The notes beneath the pieces are model-generated. The model did not search any database and had not been told where the DNA came from. It worked only from the letters and a program-made list of their open reading frames with translations. Made by a program: the position numbers and the translations under genes. Shown in pieces: positions 1 to 10,589 of a DNA stretch of 64,000 nt. Each line of letters opens with the position of its first letter. Positions within the stretch are counted from its first letter, which is position 1. Source of the stretch: Cryptomeria japonica (lineage: Eukaryota; Streptophyta; Pinopsida; Cupressales; Cupressaceae); contig NC_081406.1 in the NCBI RefSeq assembly GCF_030272615.1, positions 217,008,997 through 217,072,996 of the forward strand. Reading direction: 5' to 3'.

Positions 1-269
1 ATACCCATTTGGTTCCAATTACATTTTTATCTTTAGGTTGGGGAACTAATGTCCAAGTGTTATTCTTCTCAATTTGTTCTAATTATTCTTCCATAGCTTT
101 AATCTAGTGTTTATCTTCACATGCCTCATTAACTGATGATAGTTCAATTTGAAAAATAAGACATACCTCTTCGTTTTCCAATCTTCGTCTTGTCATAACT
201 CCTTTATACTTGTTTCCAATTATCTGATCTTCAGAATGATTTAGTCTTACATACCAAGGTGTCTTTCAT

Positions 270-1383
270 TTATTGTTGTTCTTCAGTTATAGTGGAGTTC
301 TCAGATGATACCGGTGTAACTGGATCTTCATTTTGTACCGATAGGTTTCGTGTAGATTCATTTTTCAGAATTTCTATTGCCACTTCAGAATCTATATACC
401 TTGAAGTTCCTCTGAATTGTTCATCAATTTTCACATTTGTACTCTCAACAATTTTCTGCAATCTTTTGTTATAACATCTATATGCCTTACGCTTAGATGA
501 ATAGCCAAGAAATATTCCTTCATCATTTCTAGGATCAAATTTCCCAATATGCTCATCTCTTCTAATATAGAATTTACTTCCAAATATTCTGAAATATTTA
601 AGAGTAGGAGTAATACCAAACCATAGTTCAAGAGGGGTCTTACCAGTTTCACCTTTGATGTGAACTTTGTTAAATGTATAGACCATTGTACTTACTTCTT
701 CTCTCCAATATACATGTGGTAGGTTTTCTTCTGATAACATACTTCTAGCTACATCCAAGATAGTTTTGTTTTTCCTTTCAACAACTCCATTTTGATGTGG
801 TGTCCGAGGTGCTGATAGTTGTCTTCTAATTCCATTCACTTCACAGAATGCATTAAATTCCTTAGATGTAAATTCTCCTCCTTGATCTGATATTAGACAT
901 TTGATTTTCTTACCGGTTTCATTTTCTACCATTACTTTGAATAGTTTGAACTTCCCAAGTGCTTTTGATTTTTCTCTGAGAAAAGTAACCCAACACATTC
1001 TAGAATAGTCATCAATGAGTAGCATGAAATATCTATCACCTTGTAAACTTTTAGTTCTAGCTGGACCACATAAATCAGTATGAATTAAGTCGAGCATTAT
1101 TGGATTTTTTTGGAATACTTTTCAAAGTAGCTCTCACTTGTTTTCCAAATTGACATTCCTTACATACCAGATTGTGAGGCTTAACAATCTTAGGTAGATC
1201 TCTAACTGCCTTAGTAGTACTAATTCTTACCATGCAATCAAAGTTTACATGATAGAGTCTCTTATGCCATAGCCAACTTTCATCAATATGTGCACTCAAG
1301 CACGTCTTTTCACCATTATTCAAATAAAAGATGTTACCTCTAGTTTGATTTCTAGTTACAATTTCTAGGCCAGTCCTATTCAT
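270..1383 (-). pseudogene. Copia-I integrase and GAG-pre-integrase remnant
   Basis: Integrase joins element cDNA to the host chromosome. The GAG-pre-integrase zinc-binding stretch (about 1383-1075) shows HKRLYHVNFDC and CKECQFGKQ, the HHCC-type finger. The catalytic core follows (1097 leftward), with DLCGPARTKSLQGDRYFM, LIDDYSRMCWVTFL, SDQGGEFTSKEF and APRTPHQNGVVERKNKT, which fit the D,D-35-E core of Copia integrases. FLGYSSKRKAYRCYNKR marks the C-terminal end. Bases 1-269 on the same strand match the linker into reverse transcriptase (NVIGTKWV type). A fossil, not expected to be functional. Confidence 0.9.
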
Positions 1384-1407
1384 GATTTTGGATTTTCCAT
1401 TTTTGAA

Positions 1408-2724
1408 TTATAACTGAAAACCTTTCTCAACTAATTGACCAACACTCAAGAGATTATGCTTTAAACCTTCAACATAGTAAACATTGTTAGTATTATGTTT
1501 ATTATCAAGAGATATTGTACCTTTACCTTTGATCAAACAAGCTTTATCATCTCCAAATCTCACTAGACCTCCATTACATTCTTGAAAAGTCAAGAATTTA
1601 CTTTTATCACTAGTCATATGATGTGAGCATCCTGAATCAATGATCCATTCATCCTTAACTTCAATTTTAGCTGCCAAGGCCTACTCTACCAGTTGAACTG
1701 TAGGTGTCGGTTTCTCTTCTATTATAGCAATAGAAACCCATTCATTGTTTGTCTGATCCTCATCAGAATCGCTAGTCACTCCTTCATCAACAAGATAACA
1801 AGATTTGTCTTTATTTTTCTTAAATCTATATCTCTGATATTCAGGGTTAGGCTTGTATGTTCTTCTAGCTTCTTCTCTTAGTCTAGCATGTCTATCAGAG
1901 CATCTTGAAGCCATATGACCAATCTTATTACAAATAAAACATTTAAAGGGTGCTTTACCTCCAGACTTACTTTCAATTGGACCTTTAGGAATTTTCCTTG
2001 CAAATAGTGCTTCAAGTTCTCTTGCATAAAAGGCTTTCCAATCAGATTTGTCAAGTGATGGTGTAGATGATGTTGACGCTTTGAAGGCTAAATCTATCTT
2101 TATAGTAGCAACAGGACCAAATTCCTCAATTTCAAAGGCTGAAAGTTTTCCAATCAATATATCTCTAGTTACTGATGTATTAGGCATTGTTCTTAACTCA
2201 TTTATAACAGTGACTTTCATTTTATATGCCAGTGGCAATCCTCTTAAAACTTTTAAAACAACTTCATCTTCACTTAAGGTTCCTCCACAACATTTAATAC
2301 CCAAAACAATTTCATTAACTCTTTCCATAAAAGTAGAAATCCTTTCATCTTCTTCCATTTTCAGATTTTCATACCTAACCCGGAAGCTTTCAAGCTTTCC
2401 AATTTTGATTGTGGAATCTCCTTCATTCAGTGTTTCCAAATGATCCCAAATAGCTTTAGCAGTGGACCTATCTAATAATCCTATGATTTTCTAATCTGAT
2501 AATGCGCTCAGAAGTGCTTCTTTTGCTTTATAGTCATTTTCCTCATCTTTAGCCAAGTTTGGTGGATTAGGCTGATTTTGAGTAGGAGTAGTATAGCCAT
2601 TTTTTGTAACATCCCAAATGTCCTTACTAATGCAATTTAGATTTGCCTCCATTCTGATCTTCCATATGCCATAGTTGGTTCCATCAAGTTTAGGACTATC
2701 CTTCCTGAAATAGTTAGTAGACAT
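1408..2724 (-). pseudogene. Copia-I gag and protease remnant
   Basis: Gag forms the element's particle. It starts near 2724 with MSTNYFRKDSPKLDGTNYGI and runs through a UBN2-type body (2439 leftward) to a CCHC zinc knuckle, CFICNKIGHMASRC, near 1940-1900. The aspartic protease follows at 1677-1408 with WIIDSGCSHHMT, where DSG is the catalytic motif, and NVYYVEGLKHNLLSVGQL near its end. The order and motifs are typical of plant Copia polyproteins. It is interrupted and is treated as a fossil. The same domain set recurs in Copia-A, -B and -C here, and the gag N-terminus is closest to Copia-B. Confidence 0.9.
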
Positions 2725-2765
2725 TTGATCTCCTCAAGCTATTAAACTTCTGTGAAAGAGGACTA

Positions 2766-2780
2766 AGCTCTGATACCAAT
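2766..2780 (-). other. Primer binding site of Copia-I
   Basis: Read on the minus strand this gives ATTGGTATCAGAGCT immediately inside the LTR end, complementary to the 3' end of initiator tRNA-Met (TGGTATCAGAGC), the usual Copia primer. It fixes the LTR boundary at 2781. Confidence 0.85.
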
Positions 2781-3839
2781 TGTTAGGTCCCATAGACAAC
2801 TAAGAGGAGGGGGTGAATCAGTTGTCAAATAAATTCAAACCAAAAACAACTTAACCAACTTAATGCTTAATACTGGTGAACTAGTCTTTTATACTGGTGG
2901 ATAGTTTTATTAGATAATTGCAATACCAGTAAAGAATAATGCATGAAACAAAATGACAAAGTCATCCATAATACATAAAACCAATATTTGTACGTGGAAA
3001 CCCTGTAAGGGGAAAAACCATGGTGGGAAACCTTACCCACAATCAAATGATACTACTGCAGATAGTAAGTGTATACAAATGGGGTCTGGACATGCAGAAA
3101 GGCCAAGCGCCTAGAGCTCATTGCTCAAACACAAAATAGGAGTCACACTGACTACAATTGGATGGTTAAATCTAATAAGAATGTACTACTCAAATTAGCA
3201 TCTTTCTATGCTAGATTCAGTACTGGTGTAGTTTTGATTGTCTTCACAAAAACCTTCCTTCAACCTTCCAATGATGTCTGCGTGTATAGCTCTGCTTATT
3301 CTTGCATATACTTTCACACAATCCTTTTTCACATTCCACATCTGATCTTACAAATAAGATCTTACATTTATATCATAACCGAGGACCAATTTTAGTAGGT
3401 TGGCTCTAAAAGATATTACAATAAAATCAATTTACAAATAAAACAATATCCGATGCGATACCAATTCAACATGTCGGCTTGATGCATTTACAACAATAAT
3501 AAATCATCTCCATAGCGTGCCATGCTGATCTGGAAAAGATAATCTTGCCGGTGTATAACCTGGACCTATTTGCCGATAACAATAAATATGCAAATATGAA
3601 TATGCCAATAAACAAATCTTAAAGACAAAGTGTCCAAATGATGTCTTTGACATAACTAGGTGTTTTCCATGCCATTCCGAGTTTCGGTGATCATTATATC
3701 CTACCGGTGTACTAGATATTGGTGACTGTACATAAGTCATTTGTTTGTCGATGAATGTTGTTGATTCTCCAAAGTGCCAGAGTTGATAAGGGTTAGTAGG
3801 TTTTGACATCAATGACAAAACCATAGCAAAATAGCAACA
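2781..3839 (-). repeat. 5' LTR of Copia-I
   Basis: A 1059-bp LTR bounded by TGTTAG (plus strand, 2781) and GCAACA (3839). It carries the features shared by the Copia LTRs in this window: a 7-bp stem GACAACT/AGTTGTC near the 2781 end, the GGGGAAAAACCATGGTGGGAA-like U5 motif near 3010-3035, and GACATCAATGAC near 3805-3820 close to the U3 end. Open reading frames inside it are chance. Confidence 0.85.
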
Positions 3840-3844
3840 TATGC

Positions 3845-5880
3845 AAGAGCATAGTAGGATATGGTATAAGGGGAGTGATATGGGTGCCCCCCCTTAAGTT
3901 GTCAACATAGTTCCATGTTGATGTCTTAAGGAAGCTAGGGACAAGGATATATTACCTTCAACACAAAGGATATATCCTTTAGGCAACAATGTCATAAATC
4001 CAAGATAGAGAGGGAATACTCTTCAAGCAAGGATAAGATAATTGAAAAACATATATCTTTCAACATGTGTAAAGGAGATCCTTGGAGGAGGAGAGATCTT
4101 TGCTCAAAAGACATCTACCCCCAGGTAAAAGTACAAAGATGTGTCACACTTTTATAAAGGAAATGGTCAATATTGATTCAATTTTTTAAAGTAAATCAAT
4201 AGAAACTAAAATATATGTTTTGAATTTTGAAATGATGTAAACTAATAAAATTTATATTGTTTTGTCTATTTTATGTTTGTAATTTTAACAAAATTTTGAA
4301 AAATTATTTGAATGTAGTTTTTTATAAAGTAAACAGTATAATTTAGTTGTTGATAAAATGCTGAAATTGAAGTTACACAAGCCACCACACTTTAATTAGT
4401 AAATTTTACTTTTTCTTCATCAATTTTTTTGTGTATATTGATAACTTGAAACTTTATTGCATGGATATAGTTTTTACTATTTTTTAATAAATATACATTT
4501 TTCAATAAATTTGAAAAGTTGTGTGCTAAAATATAACTCTTTCCAATTCCCACCAGCTTTTTTCTTAATTATTTATCCAAAATAGAAAAGAATTATATCA
4601 TCTTGACATAGATTCCTTTCTCTACTGGATCATATTTTTAAAAAAAAATTTAAATAAATTTTTGTATTTTTCCTTCAAAAGATAATCAACCCTACATTTT
4701 AGTGTTGATGACCTACTTTCAATAAAAATAAAATATAAAATATAAAAATTAATTAAAATATTAAAAGATATATATTTTGGAAAATTCACTTATAGATCTA
4801 TAAAAGGGTATTTTTACATTTCAAAAAATAAATAAATTATAAGAGTAGGAGTTGTTGAAACATCGGGTTTTTTTATTTTTTATTTTTTTTGGCAATTAAA
4901 CCCAGAGTGGTATAAAATATACATTTAGTAGACACTTTCAATTGGAAAAGTTGTGGTCCATATATAACTTAGCTATAATGGATCTATATAAACCATATGT
5001 TTGACTAAAATTAATTTTTAGTTAGAATTACTTAAATTCACTCATGCTGATAAGTTAGCCTGAAACGTGACACAATTTTGTGCTTTTATTCCCCCAAGAG
5101 GAGCTATCTTGAACAAACATAACATCTTCTACCGAAAGAAAGGAAGGAGAACAAGAATTCATACCTTCCTTTCATTTCTAGGTGAAAGGGATTCTTGATG
5201 AAATATGACACACTTAGGGCTAAGTTTATGATAGATATACATTGCCAAGTGAAGAAGAGGTTGTAGCCAAGGACTTACACCTCTTGTATAAGAGACAACC
5301 CTTGAGAAAACAATAACTTCACACAAGGAATGACACCAAATCATGAATAAATACCACTCAACAAAGGAAAAGTAGATCCTTAGAGAGGAGAGAAAGAGGA
5401 GGAGAAATCAATCACTGCCCCTCAAGTGTAAGGATAATGAGAAGAATTACACACTCTTCTAAGGAGAGAATAAGAATAAAGAAATGCACAATATACTCAC
5501 ATGAATAAATATCCAATGCAAGAAAATACATTAGTTTATGTAAAATGCATCTCAAAAGAAGTGGTAATCTTCAAAGAGAGAGAGGGAGAGAAAGAAAGAT
5601 CACATATTCCCCTAAGGAGGTATTATTCATAAGAGATGTACTGTTGAAAACAAATAATAGGTCCTAACAAGGGACACACATGTGCTCATATGAAGGATAA
5701 TTATATGCAATAAAGGACATCTAGTTATAAAGAATGCAATCCATGAAAGAAATGGTGAAACTTTAGAAAGAGAAAGGATAGTATTCTTGCCCCCCAAGCA
5801 TAGAGACAAGAATAAATAGACTATTATGTTGCTCACTAAGTATGATTGCACTTGAAATTGTACCACCATGAATAGCAATG
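3845..5880. repeat. AT-rich and purine-rich repeat region, no gene seen
   Basis: No convincing coding sequence. About 4145-5065 is very AT-rich with long A and T runs. On either side lie degenerate modules of about 190 bp, each with a purine tract (GAGAGGAGAGAAAG type) followed by a C-run such as CCCCCAAG or CCCCTCAAG; clear modules end near 4130, 5420, 5610 and 5795. The stretch abuts gypsy-like sequence at 5881-6517 and probably belongs to the 3' side of gypsy-K, but no diagnostic domain is visible. Confidence 0.45.
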
Positions 5881-6517
5881 AGCCCCAAATGGGTAGGCTA
5901 ACAATGTCACATAATGAGGATTAACATAATAGGAACTTGAATGTTATGCCATGAATTTGATGATACTTGCAAAAAAAGGATTTTCAAGATGTTGTGTATG
6001 TTTTCTTCTTCGTTTAGGCTAGAGAAGAGAGATTAAATTGCCATGGACAAGATTGGACAAAACATTTTCTTGTTTTAACATCATATTGGAATGAGAAGAT
6101 GTGGAGTCACTAAACAGTGGAGGAGGGGATGTTGACAAAGGAAGAGGTTGGAAACCTAGATTTTCATTAGAAGAGTGTGATTTCTCATGACTTACAAGAC
6201 TTTGTTGCACACACCCTAGAACATTTTCATTGTATTTTCTCATATAATTATCAAGATATGTGCTAGAAGAAGAAGTGGAAATTGGTTTAGAAGATTGGAT
6301 AAAAGACACAAAAAGCTTCATGAAGGCTTAAATCTTAGATTGTGGGATCTTATACCCATTGGAGGAGGGTGTAAAGTATCTTGTATCCCAATTCCTTTTT
6401 GTAAAAGTATCTTTGATAGGAGATGGTGTTGTTGAAGGAATCATAGTACTAAAGGGGGAAATATATCCCACTTCATCATAAGTGAGATTATAAGGATTAG
6501 CATCAACCTTTATTGTG
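5881..6517 (-). pseudogene. Gypsy-K internal remnant, region downstream of protease
   Basis: Two minus-strand open stretches (6517-6328 and 6321-6019) encode Ser/Pro-rich sequence without a domain I can name. The upper one opens with TIKVDANPYNLTYDEV, which fits the region just after a plant gypsy protease, and the protease itself (12873-13154) lies on the far side of element F. The duplicated 5-mer TGAAG at F's borders shows that these two flanks were once contiguous. No reverse transcriptase is seen further left, so the element is incomplete here. Confidence 0.5.
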
Positions 6518-6522
6518 TGAAG

Positions 6523-8835
6523 TGTTAGATACAATGCACCACTGAGAGGGGGATGGGGTGAATCAGTGGTTCTCAAAAAATTTCTTTTTAACTTTCCTTT
6601 GTGAGCAACACTAGTTTGTGAATCAAGCACAAAGAAGGCTTACCGATTAGTAATGAGACTAACTCAAATACATAAACACACACAAGGAGACATCACATAA
6701 CACCAGTATATATGAGGAAAACCCAAGATGGGAAAAACCTCGGTGAGCAATGTTGTTGAAGACTACTGCTCCAATCCAACTTCATAGTAAAACACAATTA
6801 CAAAGTTCAGGGCACCAACCCAAGAAGCACCAACCCCTGACTTTAGCGCACCAACCCCTATCAGTATTATGGGCTACAACCCAAAGGAGCATCAACCCCT
6901 GCACTGAGCTACAACTTAGTGTTCATAATGGAAACTTCAAATACATAAGTTGTTATCATGTTACAAGTGAATCTTGCAACCTTATCAAATGCCTTACTCT
7001 ATCAGTGAAGTACCTTCTCTCCTTTACTGACTCACTCTTCTTGCTACTCTACACTTGCTACTTCTCTACTGGATCTACACCTCACCTTCAGCACATCACT
7101 AGAATCACACTCTATTGGTGTAAGAACTACCGGTTCTTCTCTCCAACTCGCTGAAGGCTTAAACCAAGTTTTCTCTCACTTTCTTCTTAGATGCTCATTA
7201 AACACTTGGCTGATCTTGTTCTTGCTTGCAGAAGTCTTCCACTTTGTAACAACACAATATTCACCTCTTCAACAACACCAAACAATCTCTTAGGCCTTTT
7301 TACGTATAACCTAGATTTCCTGCCAAACGCTAATTCAAATTTTAGGTGATTAGGGTTTCCTCACCATCCCTGAGGAAAACCAAATCCAATCAGATCTTGT
7401 ATGATCTAATCTTTCTGACATTTGAATGCACAACTCCACCATAGTCACATCTCCTTGATCACGTCTTTCATTCTTGGTGATTTGTTTTTTACCTTCTCAG
7501 CAAATCCTTTGGTTAGTCACGAAAGATCTGTTAGGTTGTTTCCTTAATCACCTTGATCTTCTCAATATCTCTTAGCTGGCTCGTAGTTGTCTTCCAAAAC
7601 TTGAGCCTCAAACCCCTGCAATTGCTTTGTAGTATGTCTTGTGATATGAGTGACTTTTCATTAAAGTTGACCAACCTTGTAACAACCCTATCATTGTACA
7701 TTCTATCTTTATCCAACTGCGGGTTTTCCATGTTGAATCCATGTCGACTATCTACCATCTTGGCACTTCAAGTTGGTTCAAGTAGGATCACCAACCAACC
7801 ACCCTACCAGTTCCTTACTTCGGTCAGTTTGCTAGCACTTTTGGTCTTAACCATTTTACTGATTACCTTGTCATATTTGCGCTTGTCTTGAATAGTTGAT
7901 GGAAACTCTTAACCCAGTTTCCAAATAGATAAGTCCAAGATATTTTCATTTCCACAATGGGGAGGTATTCTACAACTGCACCTTTCTTATATAATCGGTT
8001 GACTTACATACCAGTTACCACTCTTGATTGCACCATGTCATCATTCTTTCTCAAGGCTCCATCTTCTTTTAGTCAGGTCAGATTCCTCTATTTGCATCTA
8101 CTTAGCCTTGCCTTTTCCCTGATTATCTTTGTCCATATCTCAATAGGTTTGTCAAGATGACAAACACTTCATACTCCCTCTATACTAGCATCATGTCTTC
8201 TCTTTCTGTTCTAGTGCATAACCCTAATCTCATGCACTTAGGGCATTCCTTTAATTCATAGGTGGATTTGGTGTGATCCTTCTAGTGCTTGCCTTTACCT
8301 CTTCAATATTTTCTCTCCAAACTAAGATGTACTCAAAGCATAATAGGAGATAAGCTCCACTTGCTTGATGAGGTAACACCTAGTCTTCTGCATCCCGCAA
8401 TGCTCTTCATGTGATTTGATGTGATCACATTTATTTTTAGTCATTGCTTCACATGATGAATTCTTCTTCACATGATAAGAGTCATGTTGTTCTACAACCT
8501 TATAGCATACCAGTTCATTCTGCTCTTTCAATGTTGTTGAAGTGATTCAGATAACATTCTGCCTCTTCATCACAAGCAACTGCTCAAAACACTTTTCCAG
8601 CTTCATCACACAAGTTAGGCACTAACTTGTGTACTAATGACTTATGTGATCATCTTCTTTACCTTTACCGGTGTTAAGCAACACATGGTGATATCCAAGC
8701 TAGCACATACTATACTCCTTCATATCAATGTTGCTCATACATCTCATCTACTAGTGGTCATCTCATACCGGTTGACATCAATGATAACACACATCATCAT
8801 CCATATTGGTTGACATCAATGATAACACACATCAT
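6523..8835 (-). repeat. 3' LTR of element F
   Basis: It aligns along its length with 10590-12867: both begin TGTTAGAYAYAATGCACCAC and share the GAGGAAAACCCAAGATGGGA block and the runs of ACCAACCCC repeats. The inner (U3) border is approximate because the terminal CCAACA is not found; near 8770-8845 a 41-bp or so stretch with GACATCAATGATAACACAC is present twice in tandem. The stem CCACTGA/TCAGTGG lies near the 6523 end. Confidence 0.75.
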
Positions 8836-10516
8836 CATCCATATCGATGGTCATCTCATACTGGTAGCAACCAGAAGTAGTGCTATAGTAGCACACATCA
8901 TCCATACTAACCTCATGACAAGGGAACCTTTTGATGTACTGGTCTGCTTTTCTTCTCCTTGTCATGTCATTGTAGCCATTACCCGGTCTCCTTGGATACG
9001 TTGCTAGAGTAAGAACACCACTCATCTTGTTCCAAGCAGATCTTTGCTTTCCATATGCTCTATTTTCTCCTTTTTGTAGAGCATGGCCATTTTGTCGGCC
9101 TCCATGTAACTGTAGGTTCCTCTTCCTACATTCAAATTTTCTATGGCCAGATCCATTGTAGTTAGGACAACCAATCTTTGCATAACTAGGAGAAAGGTCA
9201 TGCATGTATCTACTTTTGGATACACCCTTCCCATGAGCATTATTTCTATGAAATCCTACATTATCCTTTCTGGATCTCATCCTACACTCCCTTTCCTTAT
9301 GGCTTTAAAGATTACATGTAAAACAATAACCAGTAAAGGATGGTATATGACTTACATATTTTCTCTTCCATGCATGAGAGGATCTTGCCTATTTTGCATC
9401 CCCATCTTTTCCCTTTTGGGAATGGACCCTTGGTTGTCCATTTTGAGCACCTCTCTCATCTAATCTCTTCTTCTTCTCCCACACATGCTTCCCCCTGTGA
9501 GTGGTAGCATTTATTTTCCCTCTGCCAGTAGAGGGTCTCCTTTGTTGCTTCCGATGAGGTTTTCTTCTCCCATCTTCCCCTTACCTCAAGGATTTGTATG
9601 GAGATTCCTCCTTGTAGCATTGATCTTTACTTTTGTCTGCAAGTCCACATTGATTATGATCAGGTCAATCTCTTTTAGAGGATCACTCCTAACTGGAGAG
9701 GTCTAGCCTTTGTTTTCTTCAAGGCTATTGAAGTTTTTTGCCTTTTATTTCTAGCTGAGAGGCTAGATCTTCACACTGACATACCTTGGTGTCTTTTGCC
9801 TAAGTCTTCAACTCTAAGATGTATTTCTCTGATTCTTCAAGGCATTTGACTAACTAGTTCTATTCCAATATAGTAGCATTCTTGAATAGCTTGTATTCTC
9901 TTTTAACTCTATTGAGTTCTTCAAGTGTATTTACAAGCTCTCCTTCAAGGTCAACTTCACTTGCTTCTTCATCATTAGAGGGATCTTGATGGCAAGAGCT
10001 ATCTGCCATGTCTTTCTCTTCATCATCATCACTACTCAACCTATCTTATTGAGGAGTGGTGGTTGCACAGCAACTTTCAGATTCTTGAGCCACAAAGAGT
10101 TGAGCTCCTTCTTCTTTACTACCATGCCTACAGGAAGATCTATCTTCCTCATCTAGATAAATATGAGATGTATTTCTCATATTTCCTTCAAATGCAGGAT
10201 CTACTATTGAGGGTTCATTTCCATAGAGCTTCTTCAATCTTTCCCATAAGCTCTTTGCTAGTTTACACTTGTCCACCTGTGAAGAGACATCACCACTAAG
10301 TGCACTAAAAATATCCTTCATGGCTTCTTAATTGCACTGGTTTCTTCTTTCTTCTACACATCCAGTAGGAAGAGTGACCTTTCTAGGGAGGCCATCCACT
10401 ACTGACATATACACATCAAACCCTAAAGAGGATAAGAAAACTTCCATTTTGCAACTCCAAATAGAAAAAATTGAACCATCAAATACTAGGCTAGAGATAG
10501 ATACTGAACATACCAT
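8816..10516 (-). pseudogene. Element F gag remnant with zinc knuckle
   Basis: Reading leftward from 10516, MVCSVSISSLVFDGS is followed by a UBN2-type gag core (SQVDKCKLAKSLWERLKKLY, about 10270-10200), an acidic linker, then a CCHC-like knuckle CPNYNGSGHRKFEC near 9170-9130. The same N-terminus (MVCLVSIPTPVFYGSNYSIW) and core recur in element G. Gag packages element RNA; a gag-only element would depend on a relative for reverse transcriptase and integrase. Fossil, interrupted. Confidence 0.72.
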
Positions 10517-10574
10517 TATGTCCTTATGCTAGAATCTACCCAAGTTGGAGAACACTCTTCTAACTGGGAACTTA

Positions 10575-10589
10575 GGCTCTGATACCAAT
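10575..10589 (-). other. Primer binding site of element F
   Basis: The minus strand reads TTGGTATCAGAGCC next to the LTR end at 10590, the tRNA-Met type primer site used by Copia elements. It marks 10590-12867 as the 5' LTR. Confidence 0.82.

Larger units (their letters stand above)
1..3839 (-). mobile_element. Copia-I, Ty1/copia LTR retrotransposon, 5' part, cut by window edge
   Basis: A minus-strand Copia fossil. Reading leftward from 3839 it shows a 5' LTR, a tRNA-Met type primer site, gag, protease, integrase and the first residues of reverse transcriptase; the rest lies beyond base 1. The order gag-protease-integrase-RT is diagnostic of Copia. Gag begins with nearly the same residues as Copia-B at 50519, and the LTRs are of similar length (1059 and 1047 bp), so the two look like one family in opposite orientation. 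The bases after the LTR (3840-3844, TATGC) are the expected place of the 5-bp target duplication, whose partner is off the window. Broken by several interruptions; old. Confidence 0.93.

Noticed and set aside
4145-5065. A DNA transposon with terminal inverted repeats in the AT-rich block
   Set aside because: No convincing inverted termini or clean target duplication could be found by eye.
6750-8160. Open frames of 67-134 codons within the F LTR (and similar ones in the G LTR)
   Set aside because: They lie within LTRs, are not shared in frame between LTR copies, and show no domain.
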